Origin: Clostridiaceae bacterium
GTDB taxonomy: Bacteria > Bacillota > Clostridia > Saccharofermentanales > DTU023
Reading direction: 5' to 3'
DNA: 8,032 nucleotides
Assembly: GCA_012728535.1 (NCBI GenBank)
Contig: JAAYEX010000230.1
Location: 1-8,032 of the forward strand
A model generated the notes under the pieces. That model was not told the DNA's origin and ran no database searches. It saw only the letters and a list, made by a program, of their open reading frames with translations. Below are positions 1 through 6,061 of the stretch, one piece after another (positions within the stretch are counted from its first letter, which is position 1; the number at the start of each line of letters is the position of its first letter). Both the position numbers and the translations under genes were made by a program.

Positions 1-8
1 CTTGACCA
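1..8 (+). rRNA. 23S rRNA, extreme 3' end (partial)
   Basis: The first bases, CTTGACCA, match the usual 3' terminus of Gram-positive 23S rRNA (ending in GACTTAACCA or a close variant), which pairs with the start of the molecule. A 5S gene lies about 130 bases downstream in the same direction, which is the normal rRNA operon order. Only a few bases are visible, so the call rests mainly on context. Confidence 0.5.
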
Positions 9-111
9 CAAGTCGTTATGGTTACTCTTAGTTAGTTAACCTGACACAGTAGATTAAAGTTTTACTCCCTCTTAAAAAGTCTAAGATGAGATCTGATAAA
101 CTTATGCAGTT

Positions 112-138
112 TTGAAGGTGCGACATACGTGCTTTCAA
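112..138 (+). other. hairpin in the 23S-5S spacer, probable rRNA processing stem
   Basis: TTGAAGGTGC (112-121) can pair with GTGCTTTCAA (129-138) to give ten pairs, three of them G-U, around a 7-base loop. The sequence GCAGTTTTGAAGG just before and within the stem is of a kind common in rRNA spacers of Bacillota. It ends four bases before the 5S gene, so a role in maturation of the precursor is likely but inferred. The rest of the spacer (9-111) shows no tRNA or other gene. Confidence 0.5.
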
Positions 139-141
139 CCA

Positions 142-259
142 TTCCGGTGAGAATGACGGAGAGGCCACACCTGTTCCCATCCCGAACACAGAAGTTAAGC
201 TCTCTTGTGCCGAGGATACTTGGATGGAGACGTCCCGGGAAAGTAGGTACTTGCCGGAT
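142..259 (+). rRNA. rrf: 5S ribosomal RNA
   Basis: About 118 nucleotides with the landmarks of bacterial 5S rRNA: the conserved CCCATCCCGAACACAGAAG stretch near 176-194, GTTAAGC at 194-200, GGATACTTGG near 214-223 and AGTAGGT near 242-248. The ends pair as helix I: TTCCGG near 142-147 with CCGGA at 254-258. It follows the apparent 23S 3' end and precedes a strong terminator, so it is the last gene of an rRNA operon. The exact ends are estimated to within a few bases from helix I. Confidence 0.95.
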
Positions 260-265
260 ACAAAC

Positions 266-299
266 AAAGACCCCGAGCTCAAAGCTTGGGGTTTTTTAT
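266..299 (+). terminator. intrinsic terminator of the rRNA operon
   Basis: CCCCGAGC (271-278) pairs with GCTTGGGG (284-291) with one G-U pair around the loop TCAAA, extended by an A-rich 5' flank facing a run of T at 292-297. It starts seven bases after the 5S gene. Confidence 0.92.
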
Positions 300-347
300 T
301 GCAAAAAAGCAGCATCTAATAGCAGCTGATACATAAGTCCCTGTAAT

Positions 348-376
348 TTGCTAAAGGGCTGAGAGCAGGCTATACT
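348..376 (+). promoter_or_regulatory. predicted sigma-70/sigma-A promoter of the folate operon
   Basis: TTGCTA at 348-353 (4 of 6 matches to TTGACA) and TATACT at 371-376 (5 of 6 to TATAAT) are separated by exactly 17 bases. Transcription would begin near 382-385, directly before the structured leader. It lies after the rRNA terminator, so the folate operon has its own promoter. Confidence 0.65.
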
Positions 377-390
377 GTGTTAGCTAATTG

Positions 391-490
391 AATAGAAGAT
401 TGCAGCGCGTTTCGGTCTTACCGATAAGTGCTAGCGGGACGAGGGAGTCCGTTAGACGAAAGTTATCTACGATGTTGCAATTCGCCCCAA
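391..490 (+). promoter_or_regulatory. structured leader resembling the THF-I (tetrahydrofolate) riboswitch
   Basis: An outer stem pairs ATTGCAGC (399-406) with GTTGCAAT (474-481). A hairpin pairs CTAGCGG (431-437) with CCGTTAG (449-455) and exposes GGGAG (443-447) in an 11-base loop. The single-stranded motifs TAAGTG (425-430) and ACGAA (456-460) flank that hairpin, as in THF-I aptamers, where the U of AAGUG and the C of ACGAA contact one ligand. The 5' flank GAAGATTGC...GCGTT and the 3' flank TTGCAATTCGCCCCA also resemble that class. Two points differ: an extra hairpin (412-424) splits GCGTT from TAAGTG, and no clear outermost P1 is visible. It precedes an intrinsic terminator and a folate operon, which fits feedback control by reduced folates. 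That it is a cis-acting structured leader is well supported; the class assignment is from memory of the motif, without a covariance search. Confidence 0.62.
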
Positions 491-492
491 CC

Positions 493-523
493 ATACTTCC
501 TCTGATGGAGGTATTTTTATTTT
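493..523 (+). terminator. intrinsic terminator in the folC leader (attenuator)
   Basis: ATACTTCC (493-500) pairs with GGAGGTAT (507-514), with one G-U, around the loop TCTGAT, and is followed by a T-rich run (514-523). It sits between the aptamer-like element and folC with no gene ending before it, so it is an attenuator rather than an operon end. GAGGGAG in the aptamer hairpin (441-447) could pair with CTTCCTC (496-502) and prevent its formation. Confidence 0.8.
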
Positions 524-553
524 GAGAGTATTGTTAAAGACTGTGAGAATCAG

Positions 554-1813
554 ATGCCGTCAATAGATTCATATCTCGACTTGGGCAGCCACTATGAGCT
601 GGGTATTGTTCAGGCGCTTTTAGATGACCTGGACCGGCCGGAGAAAGATCTGGACATTATTCATGTGGCAGGAACTAATGGCAAAGGCTCTACAGTCAGC
701 TACCTGGCCCACTCCTTTCTGCAGCAGAAGATTAATCTGATGACCTTTACTTCGCCGCAGTTGAGACAGTATCTGGATCGCTTTTCTTTTAACGGAGAAG
801 CTGTAGGGCAAGAGGACTTTGACCGAGCAGAAGCGATTGTTTTAGAGGCAGCTGATCGGATTGCGGAAAAGAATAGTCGCCACCCTACAGTTTTTGAAAT
901 GGAACTGGTGATTTCTTTTATATTGGCCAAAAGATTGGGAGCACGCCTCTTCATCATGGAGACAGGTTTAGGAGGAAGACTGGATGCGACAAATGCTGTC
1001 GAGCGACCATTGGCTACAGTGTTTACCAGTATCAGCCTGGACCACAAAGCGGAACTTGGTGACAGCATCACAGCTGTAGCAAGAGAGAAAGCTGGCATCA
1101 TTAAAGCAGGTGTTCCGGTTTTCAGCACCGTGCAGGTGTCGGAAGCAGAGAATGTACTCCGTGAACGTGCAGCAGACCTGCAGGCTCCGTTCAGGATCCT
1201 GTCTGCAGCGGATATTGAGCTTCTGGAAGATTCTACGGAGTCGCAGAGTTTCTCTTATTACGGCCACAATTATTGCATTCATTTGCCGGGCAGACATCAG
1301 AGGCTGAATGCGGCTCTGGCTGTCATGGTCCTACGCAGTTTGCCTGAGCCATACAGTTTGTCTCTGGAGATCATTGAAGAGGGCCTGAATTCGACTGACT
1401 GGCCTGGAAGTTTTGAGCTGATTGCACGTAAACCGGATATCATTTTGGATGGCGCACATAATCCGGATGCTGCAGCAGCTTTGAGCGAAAACTTAAGGCA
1501 ATATCGCGGCACAGGCAAGTACTTCGGTATCTTACATATATTTAAAGATAAAGACGTTGTGGGAGTTCTCCGGGCTGTGAGGGGTATTTTCGACAAAATT
1601 TGGCTCCCGGAGATGAAAAAACCACGCAGCCTGCCCGCAGAAGAATTGCAGACCTTATGCCAAGAATATCTGCGGGATACGGAGTGTGTAGTCGTACCGT
1701 CGGTAGAAGATGCCGCGGCAGCAGCTAAAGCAGAAGCAGGAGCTGCAGACACGATTGTTGTTTTCGGCTCTCTTTCACACCTGGAAACAGCGCGCAAAGC
1801 GTTAATAGAATAG
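554..1813 (+). CDS. folC: folylpolyglutamate synthase / dihydrofolate synthase
   Basis: The 419-residue Mur-ligase-type protein adds glutamate to dihydropteroate and/or to reduced folates in the cytoplasm, using ATP. Visible signatures are the P-loop HVAGTNGKGST (37-47), METGLGGRLDATN (135-147), SLDH (161-164), EKAGIIK (178-184, with the Lys expected to be carbamylated), HQRLNAA (248-254) and DGAHNP (299-304). Length is normal for the family. It is the first gene after the riboswitch-like leader, 15 bases before folE. As the only such gene in an operon with folP it is probably bifunctional, which is inference. The ATG at 554 has no strong Shine-Dalgarno (GTGAGAA lies upstream), but the reading frame is closed upstream at 503 and no other start fits. 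Some usually conserved positions differ: TSPQL instead of TSPHL (67-71) and WPGSFE instead of WPGRFE (283-288). Confidence 0.95.
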   Translation: MPSIDSYLDLGSHYELGIVQALLDDLDRPEKDLDIIHVAGTNGKGSTVSYLAHSFLQQKINLMTFTSPQLRQYLDRFSFNGEAVGQEDFDRAEAIVLEAADRIAEKNSRHPTVFEMELVISFILAKRLGARLFIMETGLGGRLDATNAVERPLATVFTSISLDHKAELGDSITAVAREKAGIIKAGVPVFSTVQVSEAENVLRERAADLQAPFRILSAADIELLEDSTESQSFSYYGHNYCIHLPGRHQRLNAALAVMVLRSLPEPYSLSLEIIEEGLNSTDWPGSFELIARKPDIILDGAHNPDAAAALSENLRQYRGTGKYFGILHIFKDKDVVGVLRAVRGIFDKIWLPEMKKPRSLPAEELQTLCQEYLRDTECVVVPSVEDAAAAAKAEAGAADTIVVFGSLSHLETARKALIE

Positions 1814-1828
1814 ATGAGGTAGTAAAAA

Positions 1829-2383
1829 ATGATTGACCGCCAAAAGGCAGAAAAAGCTGTAAGTGATTTGCTGACCGCTCTGGGAGAAGACGTCAACAAT
1901 CCCAGTATTGTTGATACTCCGGCGCGTGTAGCACGTATGTTTCAAGAGCTGCTCTGCGGACGTGACCAGGACGCAGCCGACCACCTGTCTCAGGTTTTCC
2001 CCCTGGAAGATCCCGGACTTGTGATTGAACGGGACATCCCGTTTTACTCACTGTGTGAACACCATATGCTTCCCTTTGTAGGCAAAGTGCATATCGCGTA
2101 TTTACCCCGTAAAGAAGTAACGGGCCTGAGTAAATTGGCACGTACTGTTGAAGTATTTGCCAGACGCCTGCAGTTACAGGAACGTATGACTAAACAGATT
2201 TGTCTTGCTATACATAATGAGCTGGATCCTGAAGGAGTCCTGGTTGTATCAGAGGCAGAGCACTTTTGCATGAGTATGCGTGGTGTGAAAAAGCCGGGCG
2301 CGACCACTATAACGGTAGCGTCGTGCGGGGTGTTTGAAGATCCCGCTCAACAGGAACATATTCTGTCATTATTAAAACTATGA
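1829..2383 (+). CDS. folE: GTP cyclohydrolase I (FolE1 type)
   Basis: The 184-residue enzyme converts GTP to 7,8-dihydroneopterin triphosphate, the first committed step of folate synthesis. The zinc ligands are present as C76 and H79 in CEHH (76-79) and C147 in AEHFCMSMRG (143-152). LSKLARTVEVFARRLQLQER (100-119) is the family signature. Length matches bacterial FolE1 proteins, and all active-site motifs appear intact. The start is set by GAGGT 8 bases upstream of the ATG. The last codons overlap the start of the next gene by four bases (ATGA), which suggests translational coupling. The product needs dephosphorylation before FolB can use it; no Nudix FolQ/NudB gene is in the window. Confidence 0.97.
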   Translation: MIDRQKAEKAVSDLLTALGEDVNNPSIVDTPARVARMFQELLCGRDQDAADHLSQVFPLEDPGLVIERDIPFYSLCEHHMLPFVGKVHIAYLPRKEVTGLSKLARTVEVFARRLQLQERMTKQICLAIHNELDPEGVLVVSEAEHFCMSMRGVKKPGATTITVASCGVFEDPAQQEHILSLLKL

Positions 2384-2859
2384 TCTATACGGACCGTTTG
2401 CTGAGCAATCCCAAGTATCTCGATCTGGTCAGTGAAATTGAAAAAGCCGAGCTGAACAGAATCTTTTGCGGCCATAACCTGGATCATTTTATGGATGTAG
2501 CGCGCATCGGACGCATTATTAACTGCGAGGAAAACATTGGCTTATCTGCTGACGATATTTATGTGGCGGCTCTCTTACATGATGTCGGACGTCTGCAAGA
2601 ATATGAAGACGGAACACCGCATGATGAGGCCGGAGTGCCGATAGCCCTGTCTTTTCTGGAAGAAATCGCTTATCCGGAAGAGAAACGGACAGCTATTTTG
2701 GAAGCCATAAGCGGACATCGCAGGCAAGCGGAAGAAGAAAGTCTGTTGACGGAACTTATCCGCAAGGCAGATAAACTTTCCCGGCCTTGCTTTAATTGCC
2801 CGGCCCGGTCGCAATGCAACTGGCCCGAGAGCAAGAAGAATAAATCTTTCCGATACTAA
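2380..2859 (+). CDS. HD-domain phosphohydrolase of the folate operon
   Basis: A 159-residue HD-superfamily protein. H36 in GHNLDH, the LLHDVG signature with H67-D68, H81-D82 and the late Asp of RKADK (D131) are the expected metal ligands of a phosphohydrolase. H113 in SGHRR may also bind metal or phosphate. The C-terminus carries a Cys cluster, C137-x2-C140-x5-C146, in CFNCPARSQCNW; I recall similar tails in clostridial HD proteins encoded between folE and folP. The gene overlaps folE by ATGA and lies 11 bases before folP, so it is made with them. Its substrate is not known from sequence. The position makes dihydroneopterin triphosphate or monophosphate an attractive guess, because that step has no other candidate here; nucleotide phosphate hydrolysis (YfbR-like) is an alternative. 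Confidence 0.85.
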   Translation: MIYTDRLLSNPKYLDLVSEIEKAELNRIFCGHNLDHFMDVARIGRIINCEENIGLSADDIYVAALLHDVGRLQEYEDGTPHDEAGVPIALSFLEEIAYPEEKRTAILEAISGHRRQAEEESLLTELIRKADKLSRPCFNCPARSQCNWPESKKNKSFRY

Positions 2860-2870
2860 GAGGAGTTAAT

Positions 2871-3698
2871 ATGCAAATAGGCCCGTTAACTGTAAAAAAC
2901 GATGCTGACTTTTATGTCATGGGAGTACTGAATATCACGCCCGATTCATTTTCTGACGGTGGCAGCTACGACTCTATAGCGCCCGCCCTGGAGCACTGTG
3001 AGTTTTTGCTGGCTGAAGGCGCTGATATCATTGACATCGGGGCTGAGTCAACCAGGCCGGGTCATGAGCAGATATCCACCGAAGAAGAAATCGCCCGGCT
3101 TTTACCCATACTGAACACGATACGTGCTGCATATCCGAATATTGCAATTTCTGTCGATTGTTACCGCGCAGAAACAGCACGCCTCGCTCTTGAGGCGGGA
3201 GCAGATATGATCAATGATATCTGGGGACTTACCTATGATGGCGAGATGGCCGGAGTGGTCGCCGAATATGGTGCAGCACTGTGTATTATGCATAATCGTA
3301 GGGACATGAATTATAAGAACCTGATCGGAGATCTGAAGGATGATTTGTCCTCCATGCTGAAACTTGCAGAAAAGGCAGGTATCGCACGCTCGCAGATTTG
3401 CATTGACCCCGGTATCGGTTTTGCCAAGAGGATAGAAGAAAACCTGTATGTGCTGAGGCATCTGGAAGAACTCCGGGATTTTGAGCTGCCGGTTCTACTG
3501 GGAACCAGCCGCAAAGGATTTTTGGGGCTTCTCCTGGATGGTGTTCCTGCAAAAGAACGGGACGTTGCGACTGCTGCCACCAGTGTGATCGGATACGAAA
3601 AAGGCTGTCGCATTTTCCGTGTTCATGATGTAAGAAAAACCAAAGAAGCGCTCACCATTGCACAAGCGGTCGCGGAGGCTGAATATGGACTACGTTGA
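2871..3698 (+). CDS. folP: dihydropteroate synthase
   Basis: The 275-residue TIM-barrel enzyme condenses hydroxymethyl-dihydropterin pyrophosphate with p-aminobenzoate; it is the sulfonamide target. Signatures in order are MGVLNITPDSFSDGG (17-31), IDIGAESTRPG (54-64), SVDCYR (94-99), NDIWGL (115-120), DPGIGFAK (179-186), GTSRKGFL (211-218) and RVHDV (250-254). Length is typical. The start has AGGAG at 2861-2865, six bases before the ATG. The usual SVDT is SVDC here (C97), a change next to the pterin-binding Asp; the fold and catalytic motifs are otherwise intact. The 3' end overlaps folBK by 14 bases, and the ribosome binding site of the next gene lies inside this one. Confidence 0.97.
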   Translation: MQIGPLTVKNDADFYVMGVLNITPDSFSDGGSYDSIAPALEHCEFLLAEGADIIDIGAESTRPGHEQISTEEEIARLLPILNTIRAAYPNIAISVDCYRAETARLALEAGADMINDIWGLTYDGEMAGVVAEYGAALCIMHNRRDMNYKNLIGDLKDDLSSMLKLAEKAGIARSQICIDPGIGFAKRIEENLYVLRHLEELRDFELPVLLGTSRKGFLGLLLDGVPAKERDVATAATSVIGYEKGCRIFRVHDVRKTKEALTIAQAVAEAEYGLR

Positions 3699-4500
3699 AA
3701 TAAAAGAACTGATAGTTTTCGCCCACCATGGCGTTTTCAAGCAGGAAAAGGAGCTGGGACAGAAATTTGTTGTTTCGGCCAGGCTTTATCTTGATACGGA
3801 GGCAGATGTCATTAAAGATGACGTAGACAGTTCAGTCCACTATGGCGAGGCAGCCATGGAGATAACCAGATTTCTGCAGGCCGAAAGCTATAACTTGATC
3901 GAGACTGCTGCCGGGCGTCTGGCTGAACACTTGCTTCTGACATATTCTCTTTTGAGGAAAGTTCAGATCAGACTGGCCAAGCCCTGGGCACCTGTCGGCT
4001 TGCCCCTGAATGAGGTCGCAATAGAACTAAGCCGCAGCTGGCAGCCTGCTGTTGTTGCTCTGGGCAGCAATATGGGTGACCGTAGAGGCCACATTGAAAC
4101 TGCACTCAGGGCCCTGGACCGGAACAAGTCAATCCGCCTTCTTACCAGCTCTGAACTGATTGAAAGCTCCCCCTACGGAGTCACGGACCAGGAGGATTTT
4201 CTGAACGGAGCCGTCTACATTGAGACAGTTCTTTCTCCTCACAGCTTGCTGAAATATATGCAGGTAGTGGAGAATGATTCCGGACGTGTCCGCACCCGTC
4301 ACTGGGGACCGCGCACTCTGGACCTGGACCTCATCTATTACTCTGATTTGATCATTCATAGCGAAGATCTTACTCTGCCTCACCCTGAAATGCAGAAGCG
4401 TGATTTTGTGCTGGGACCCGTGTGTGAGATTGCACCAAACTATGTCGATCCCCGCTATGGGGTTCCGGTTTGTGAGCTGCTGGCAAGACTGGAAAAATAG
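3685..4500 (+). CDS. folBK: fused dihydroneopterin aldolase / HPPK (FolB-FolK)
   Basis: A 271-residue two-domain enzyme. Residues 1 to about 118 are FolB: HHGVF (14-18), the catalytic-position E21 and K99 (equivalent to E22 and K100 of the S. aureus enzyme) and Y53 in HYGE. It cleaves dihydroneopterin to hydroxymethyl-dihydropterin and glycolaldehyde. Residues about 121-271 are FolK: ALGSNMGDR (125-133), FLNGAV (172-177), RVRTRHWGPRTLDLDLIYY (201-219) with the magnesium ligands D213 and D215, and LPHP (231-234). It adds pyrophosphate for FolP. An in-frame ATG at 3658 exists, but the ATG at 3685 has GGAGG at 3674-3678 and gives the normal FolB N-terminus, so I chose 3685. The fusion lets the intermediate pass between consecutive steps. 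A terminator follows. Confidence 0.95.
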   Translation: MDYVEIKELIVFAHHGVFKQEKELGQKFVVSARLYLDTEADVIKDDVDSSVHYGEAAMEITRFLQAESYNLIETAAGRLAEHLLLTYSLLRKVQIRLAKPWAPVGLPLNEVAIELSRSWQPAVVALGSNMGDRRGHIETALRALDRNKSIRLLTSSELIESSPYGVTDQEDFLNGAVYIETVLSPHSLLKYMQVVENDSGRVRTRHWGPRTLDLDLIYYSDLIIHSEDLTLPHPEMQKRDFVLGPVCEIAPNYVDPRYGVPVCELLARLEK

Positions 4501-4516
4501 TAAAATTATTAGACAT

Positions 4517-4560
4517 AAAAAAACCTCCGGTTTCTCTCGATTCCGGAGGTTTTGTTTTAT
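4517..4560. terminator. bidirectional intrinsic terminator between folBK and codB
   Basis: AACCTCCGG (4522-4530) pairs perfectly with CCGGAGGTT (4543-4551) around a 12-base loop. There is an A-run on the left (4517-4523) and a T-rich run on the right (4549-4559), so it can stop transcription from both convergent units: the folate operon on plus and codB on minus, whose stop codon is at 4575. Confidence 0.93.
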
Positions 4561-4574
4561 CTGTTTAATTTAGC

Positions 4575-5837
4575 TTAGGCTGCTGCGCGATTATTCTTTT
4601 GAACAAAGTGTCCGATTGCGTAGATCACAACAGCAACGACCATGGCGTTGATTGCTGCGATTCCCCAGGTTACAAAGTTACCAACTAGAGCACCAGCGAC
4701 AACTCCGGCAAGAGCAAACCAGTTGACCTTCTTCAGGTCTTTGTCTGCTTCTTCCTTGTATGCGGATTTTCTCATGAAGAAATCCGCTACGATTATTGCA
4801 CCGACCGGCGGCAGAGTTGCATTCAAAACGCTCAGCCAGCCAACAAAGTTGTCATAGAGCCAGAGAGCAGCAACTGTACCAACAATACCAGCAACAATTG
4901 TCATGGGACGCTTCTTGTACTTTGTGATATTTGCAAGACCGAGACCACCTGTGTAAAGGGCGTTATCGTTTGTTGTCCAGATATTAGCACCGAGTACTAT
5001 TATTGCAGGTATGGTCAGACCCTGAGCGATCATTACATAGAAGATATCTTCCTGACCGGTAAAGGCTCCGGCGACACCACCGAAGAAGAACATAAGAGTG
5101 TTACCTATGTAGAAGGCGATTACCGTTGTAATTACTGCGATTTTATTGTTTTTCGCAAAGCGTGAGAAGTTCGGTGTCGCTGTTCCACCTGAAACAAACG
5201 AGCCGACAACCATTGCAATGGCTGCGAACAATGACAGACCTTCGGTTGATTGACCGAAAACAGCTGTAAAGCCACCACCTTCTTTAAGTGCCAGGAACAT
5301 GGAGTATGTTCCAAGAATTGTGATTAAGGGAACAGATATCATACTGATAATCTCAATACCTTTAATTCCGACATATGCTGATGCCGTCATTGCAATACCG
5401 ATAACAATTATCAGCCACCAGGGATTAATTCCCAGCATTTCCGATACCGGAATTGAGAACATGGCTGCACCTACACCGAACCAGCCTATCTGTGTAAAGC
5501 TGATCAGTGCTGAAGGGAGATAAGATCCCTTTGTGCCAAATGAACGTTGACAAAGTAAGTCAAGGCTCATTCCGGTTTCTGATCCGATAAAACCTAAAGC
5601 TCCTGTGTAGACTGCCAGAATGGCACCACCCAGTATTACTGCGAGTAAGAAGCCGGTAAAATCCAGTCCATTGGCCATTCTTGCACCAACACTCATGCTG
5701 GCTGAGAAGAACGTAAAGCCCAGCATAATGACGAACATCGACCAAAAACCTCTGGTACGAGTTTTTTTCGGCACTCTTACGAACGAAAAGTCGACATCAA
5801 CGACGGCCTCCGTTTGTACCTCTTGATTCTTTGCCAT
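4575..5837 (-). CDS. codB: cytosine permease (NCS1 family)
   Basis: A 420-residue integral membrane protein, the same length as E. coli CodB (about 419), with about 12 hydrophobic segments after a charged N-terminus of about 30 residues. It should import cytosine or a related base with a cation. Matches to CodB include MLGFTFFSASM (38-48), TQIGWFGVGAAMF (115-127), the unwound-helix region VGSFVSGGTAT (211-221), NIWTTNDNALY (285-295), GLGLANIT (298-305), NFVGWL (330-335) and PPVGAIIVADF (343-353). The ribosome binding site AGGAGG (complement of 5843-5848) lies five bases before the ATG. Its promoter carries a putative operator facing the divergent LacI-type gene. No codA (cytosine deaminase) is in the window, so exact substrate is uncertain; other nucleobase-like compounds are possible. 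Confidence 0.92.
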   Translation of the reverse strand: MAKNQEVQTEAVVDVDFSFVRVPKKTRTRGFWSMFVIMLGFTFFSASMSVGARMANGLDFTGFLLAVILGGAILAVYTGALGFIGSETGMSLDLLCQRSFGTKGSYLPSALISFTQIGWFGVGAAMFSIPVSEMLGINPWWLIIVIGIAMTASAYVGIKGIEIISMISVPLITILGTYSMFLALKEGGGFTAVFGQSTEGLSLFAAIAMVVGSFVSGGTATPNFSRFAKNNKIAVITTVIAFYIGNTLMFFFGGVAGAFTGQEDIFYVMIAQGLTIPAIIVLGANIWTTNDNALYTGGLGLANITKYKKRPMTIVAGIVGTVAALWLYDNFVGWLSVLNATLPPVGAIIVADFFMRKSAYKEEADKDLKKVNWFALAGVVAGALVGNFVTWGIAAINAMVVAVVIYAIGHFVQKNNRAAA

Positions 5838-5889
5838 AACAACCTCCTCTTAAGCGTTATGAAACTATTTACATTTTGATATATGAAAT

Positions 5890-5918
5890 ACTTTAGGTTA
5901 ATATCGACGATATGTCAA
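5890..5918 (-). promoter_or_regulatory. predicted codB promoter
   Basis: On the minus strand, a perfect TTGACA (complement of 5913-5918) is followed after 17 bases by TAAAGT (complement of 5890-5895, 4 of 6 to consensus). Transcription would start near 5883, leaving a leader of about 45 bases before codB. Confidence 0.7.
5901..5913. promoter_or_regulatory. putative operator palindrome in the codB promoter
   Basis: ATATCGACGATAT is a perfect 6+1+6 inverted repeat. It occupies the spacer between the -35 and -10 boxes of the codB promoter and touches the -35 box, so a bound protein would block RNA polymerase. The divergent LacI-family gene is the obvious candidate regulator. LacI-family sites are more often even-centred, so the match of site to protein is inference. 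Confidence 0.55.
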
Positions 5919-6000
5919 TCGCCAAATGCAATTTCATGTGTGCTATATGTATAATTATCAGGAACGGGGAAGCAGACTACAGCAAGCTTTATCAATCAGT

Positions 6001-6029
6001 TTTTGCTTCAAATATATAAATGTTATAAT
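6001..6029 (+). promoter_or_regulatory. predicted promoter of the LacI-family gene
   Basis: A perfect TATAAT at 6024-6029 preceded by TG at 6021-6022 forms an extended -10 box. The -35 region 17 bases upstream (TTTTGC, 6001-6006) is weak, which an extended -10 can compensate. The start would be near 6036, giving a leader of about 26 bases with a strong ribosome binding site. Confidence 0.65.
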
Positions 6030-6061
6030 TCTTATATGTACCCTATAAGGAGGTATATCTG

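Noticed and set aside
28..329. Open frames on both strands over the spacer, 5S gene and terminator
   Set aside because: They overlap a clear 5S rRNA and its terminator, lack ribosome binding sites and have no recognisable protein features.
300..347. tRNA or small gene between the rRNA terminator and the folate promoter
   Set aside because: No cloverleaf, T-loop motif or start with ribosome binding site is visible in this short stretch.
353..370. AAAGGGCTGAGAGCAGGC as part of a TPP riboswitch
   Set aside because: Only a GGGCTGAGA-like stretch is present; the CCTGAT and other conserved TPP parts are missing, and the segment lies inside the predicted promoter.
968..1899. Long minus-strand frames opposite folC
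   Set aside because: They are shadows of a clearly coding gene, with no ribosome binding sites or family motifs.
3658..3684. Earlier in-frame ATG for folBK
   Set aside because: It would add nine residues not seen in FolB proteins and deepen the overlap with folP, while the ATG at 3685 has a well-spaced GGAGG.
5881..5939. Distant inverted pair ATATGAAAT (5881-5889) and ATTTCATGT (5931-5939) as a second operator or looping site
   Set aside because: The match is 8 of 9 in AT-rich DNA with a 41-base gap, which can arise by chance; the perfect palindrome between the arms is better supported.
5950..5955. Second TATAAT on the plus strand as another promoter of the LacI-family gene
   Set aside because: There is no reasonable -35 box at 17 bases upstream, and the extended -10 promoter closer to the gene is stronger.
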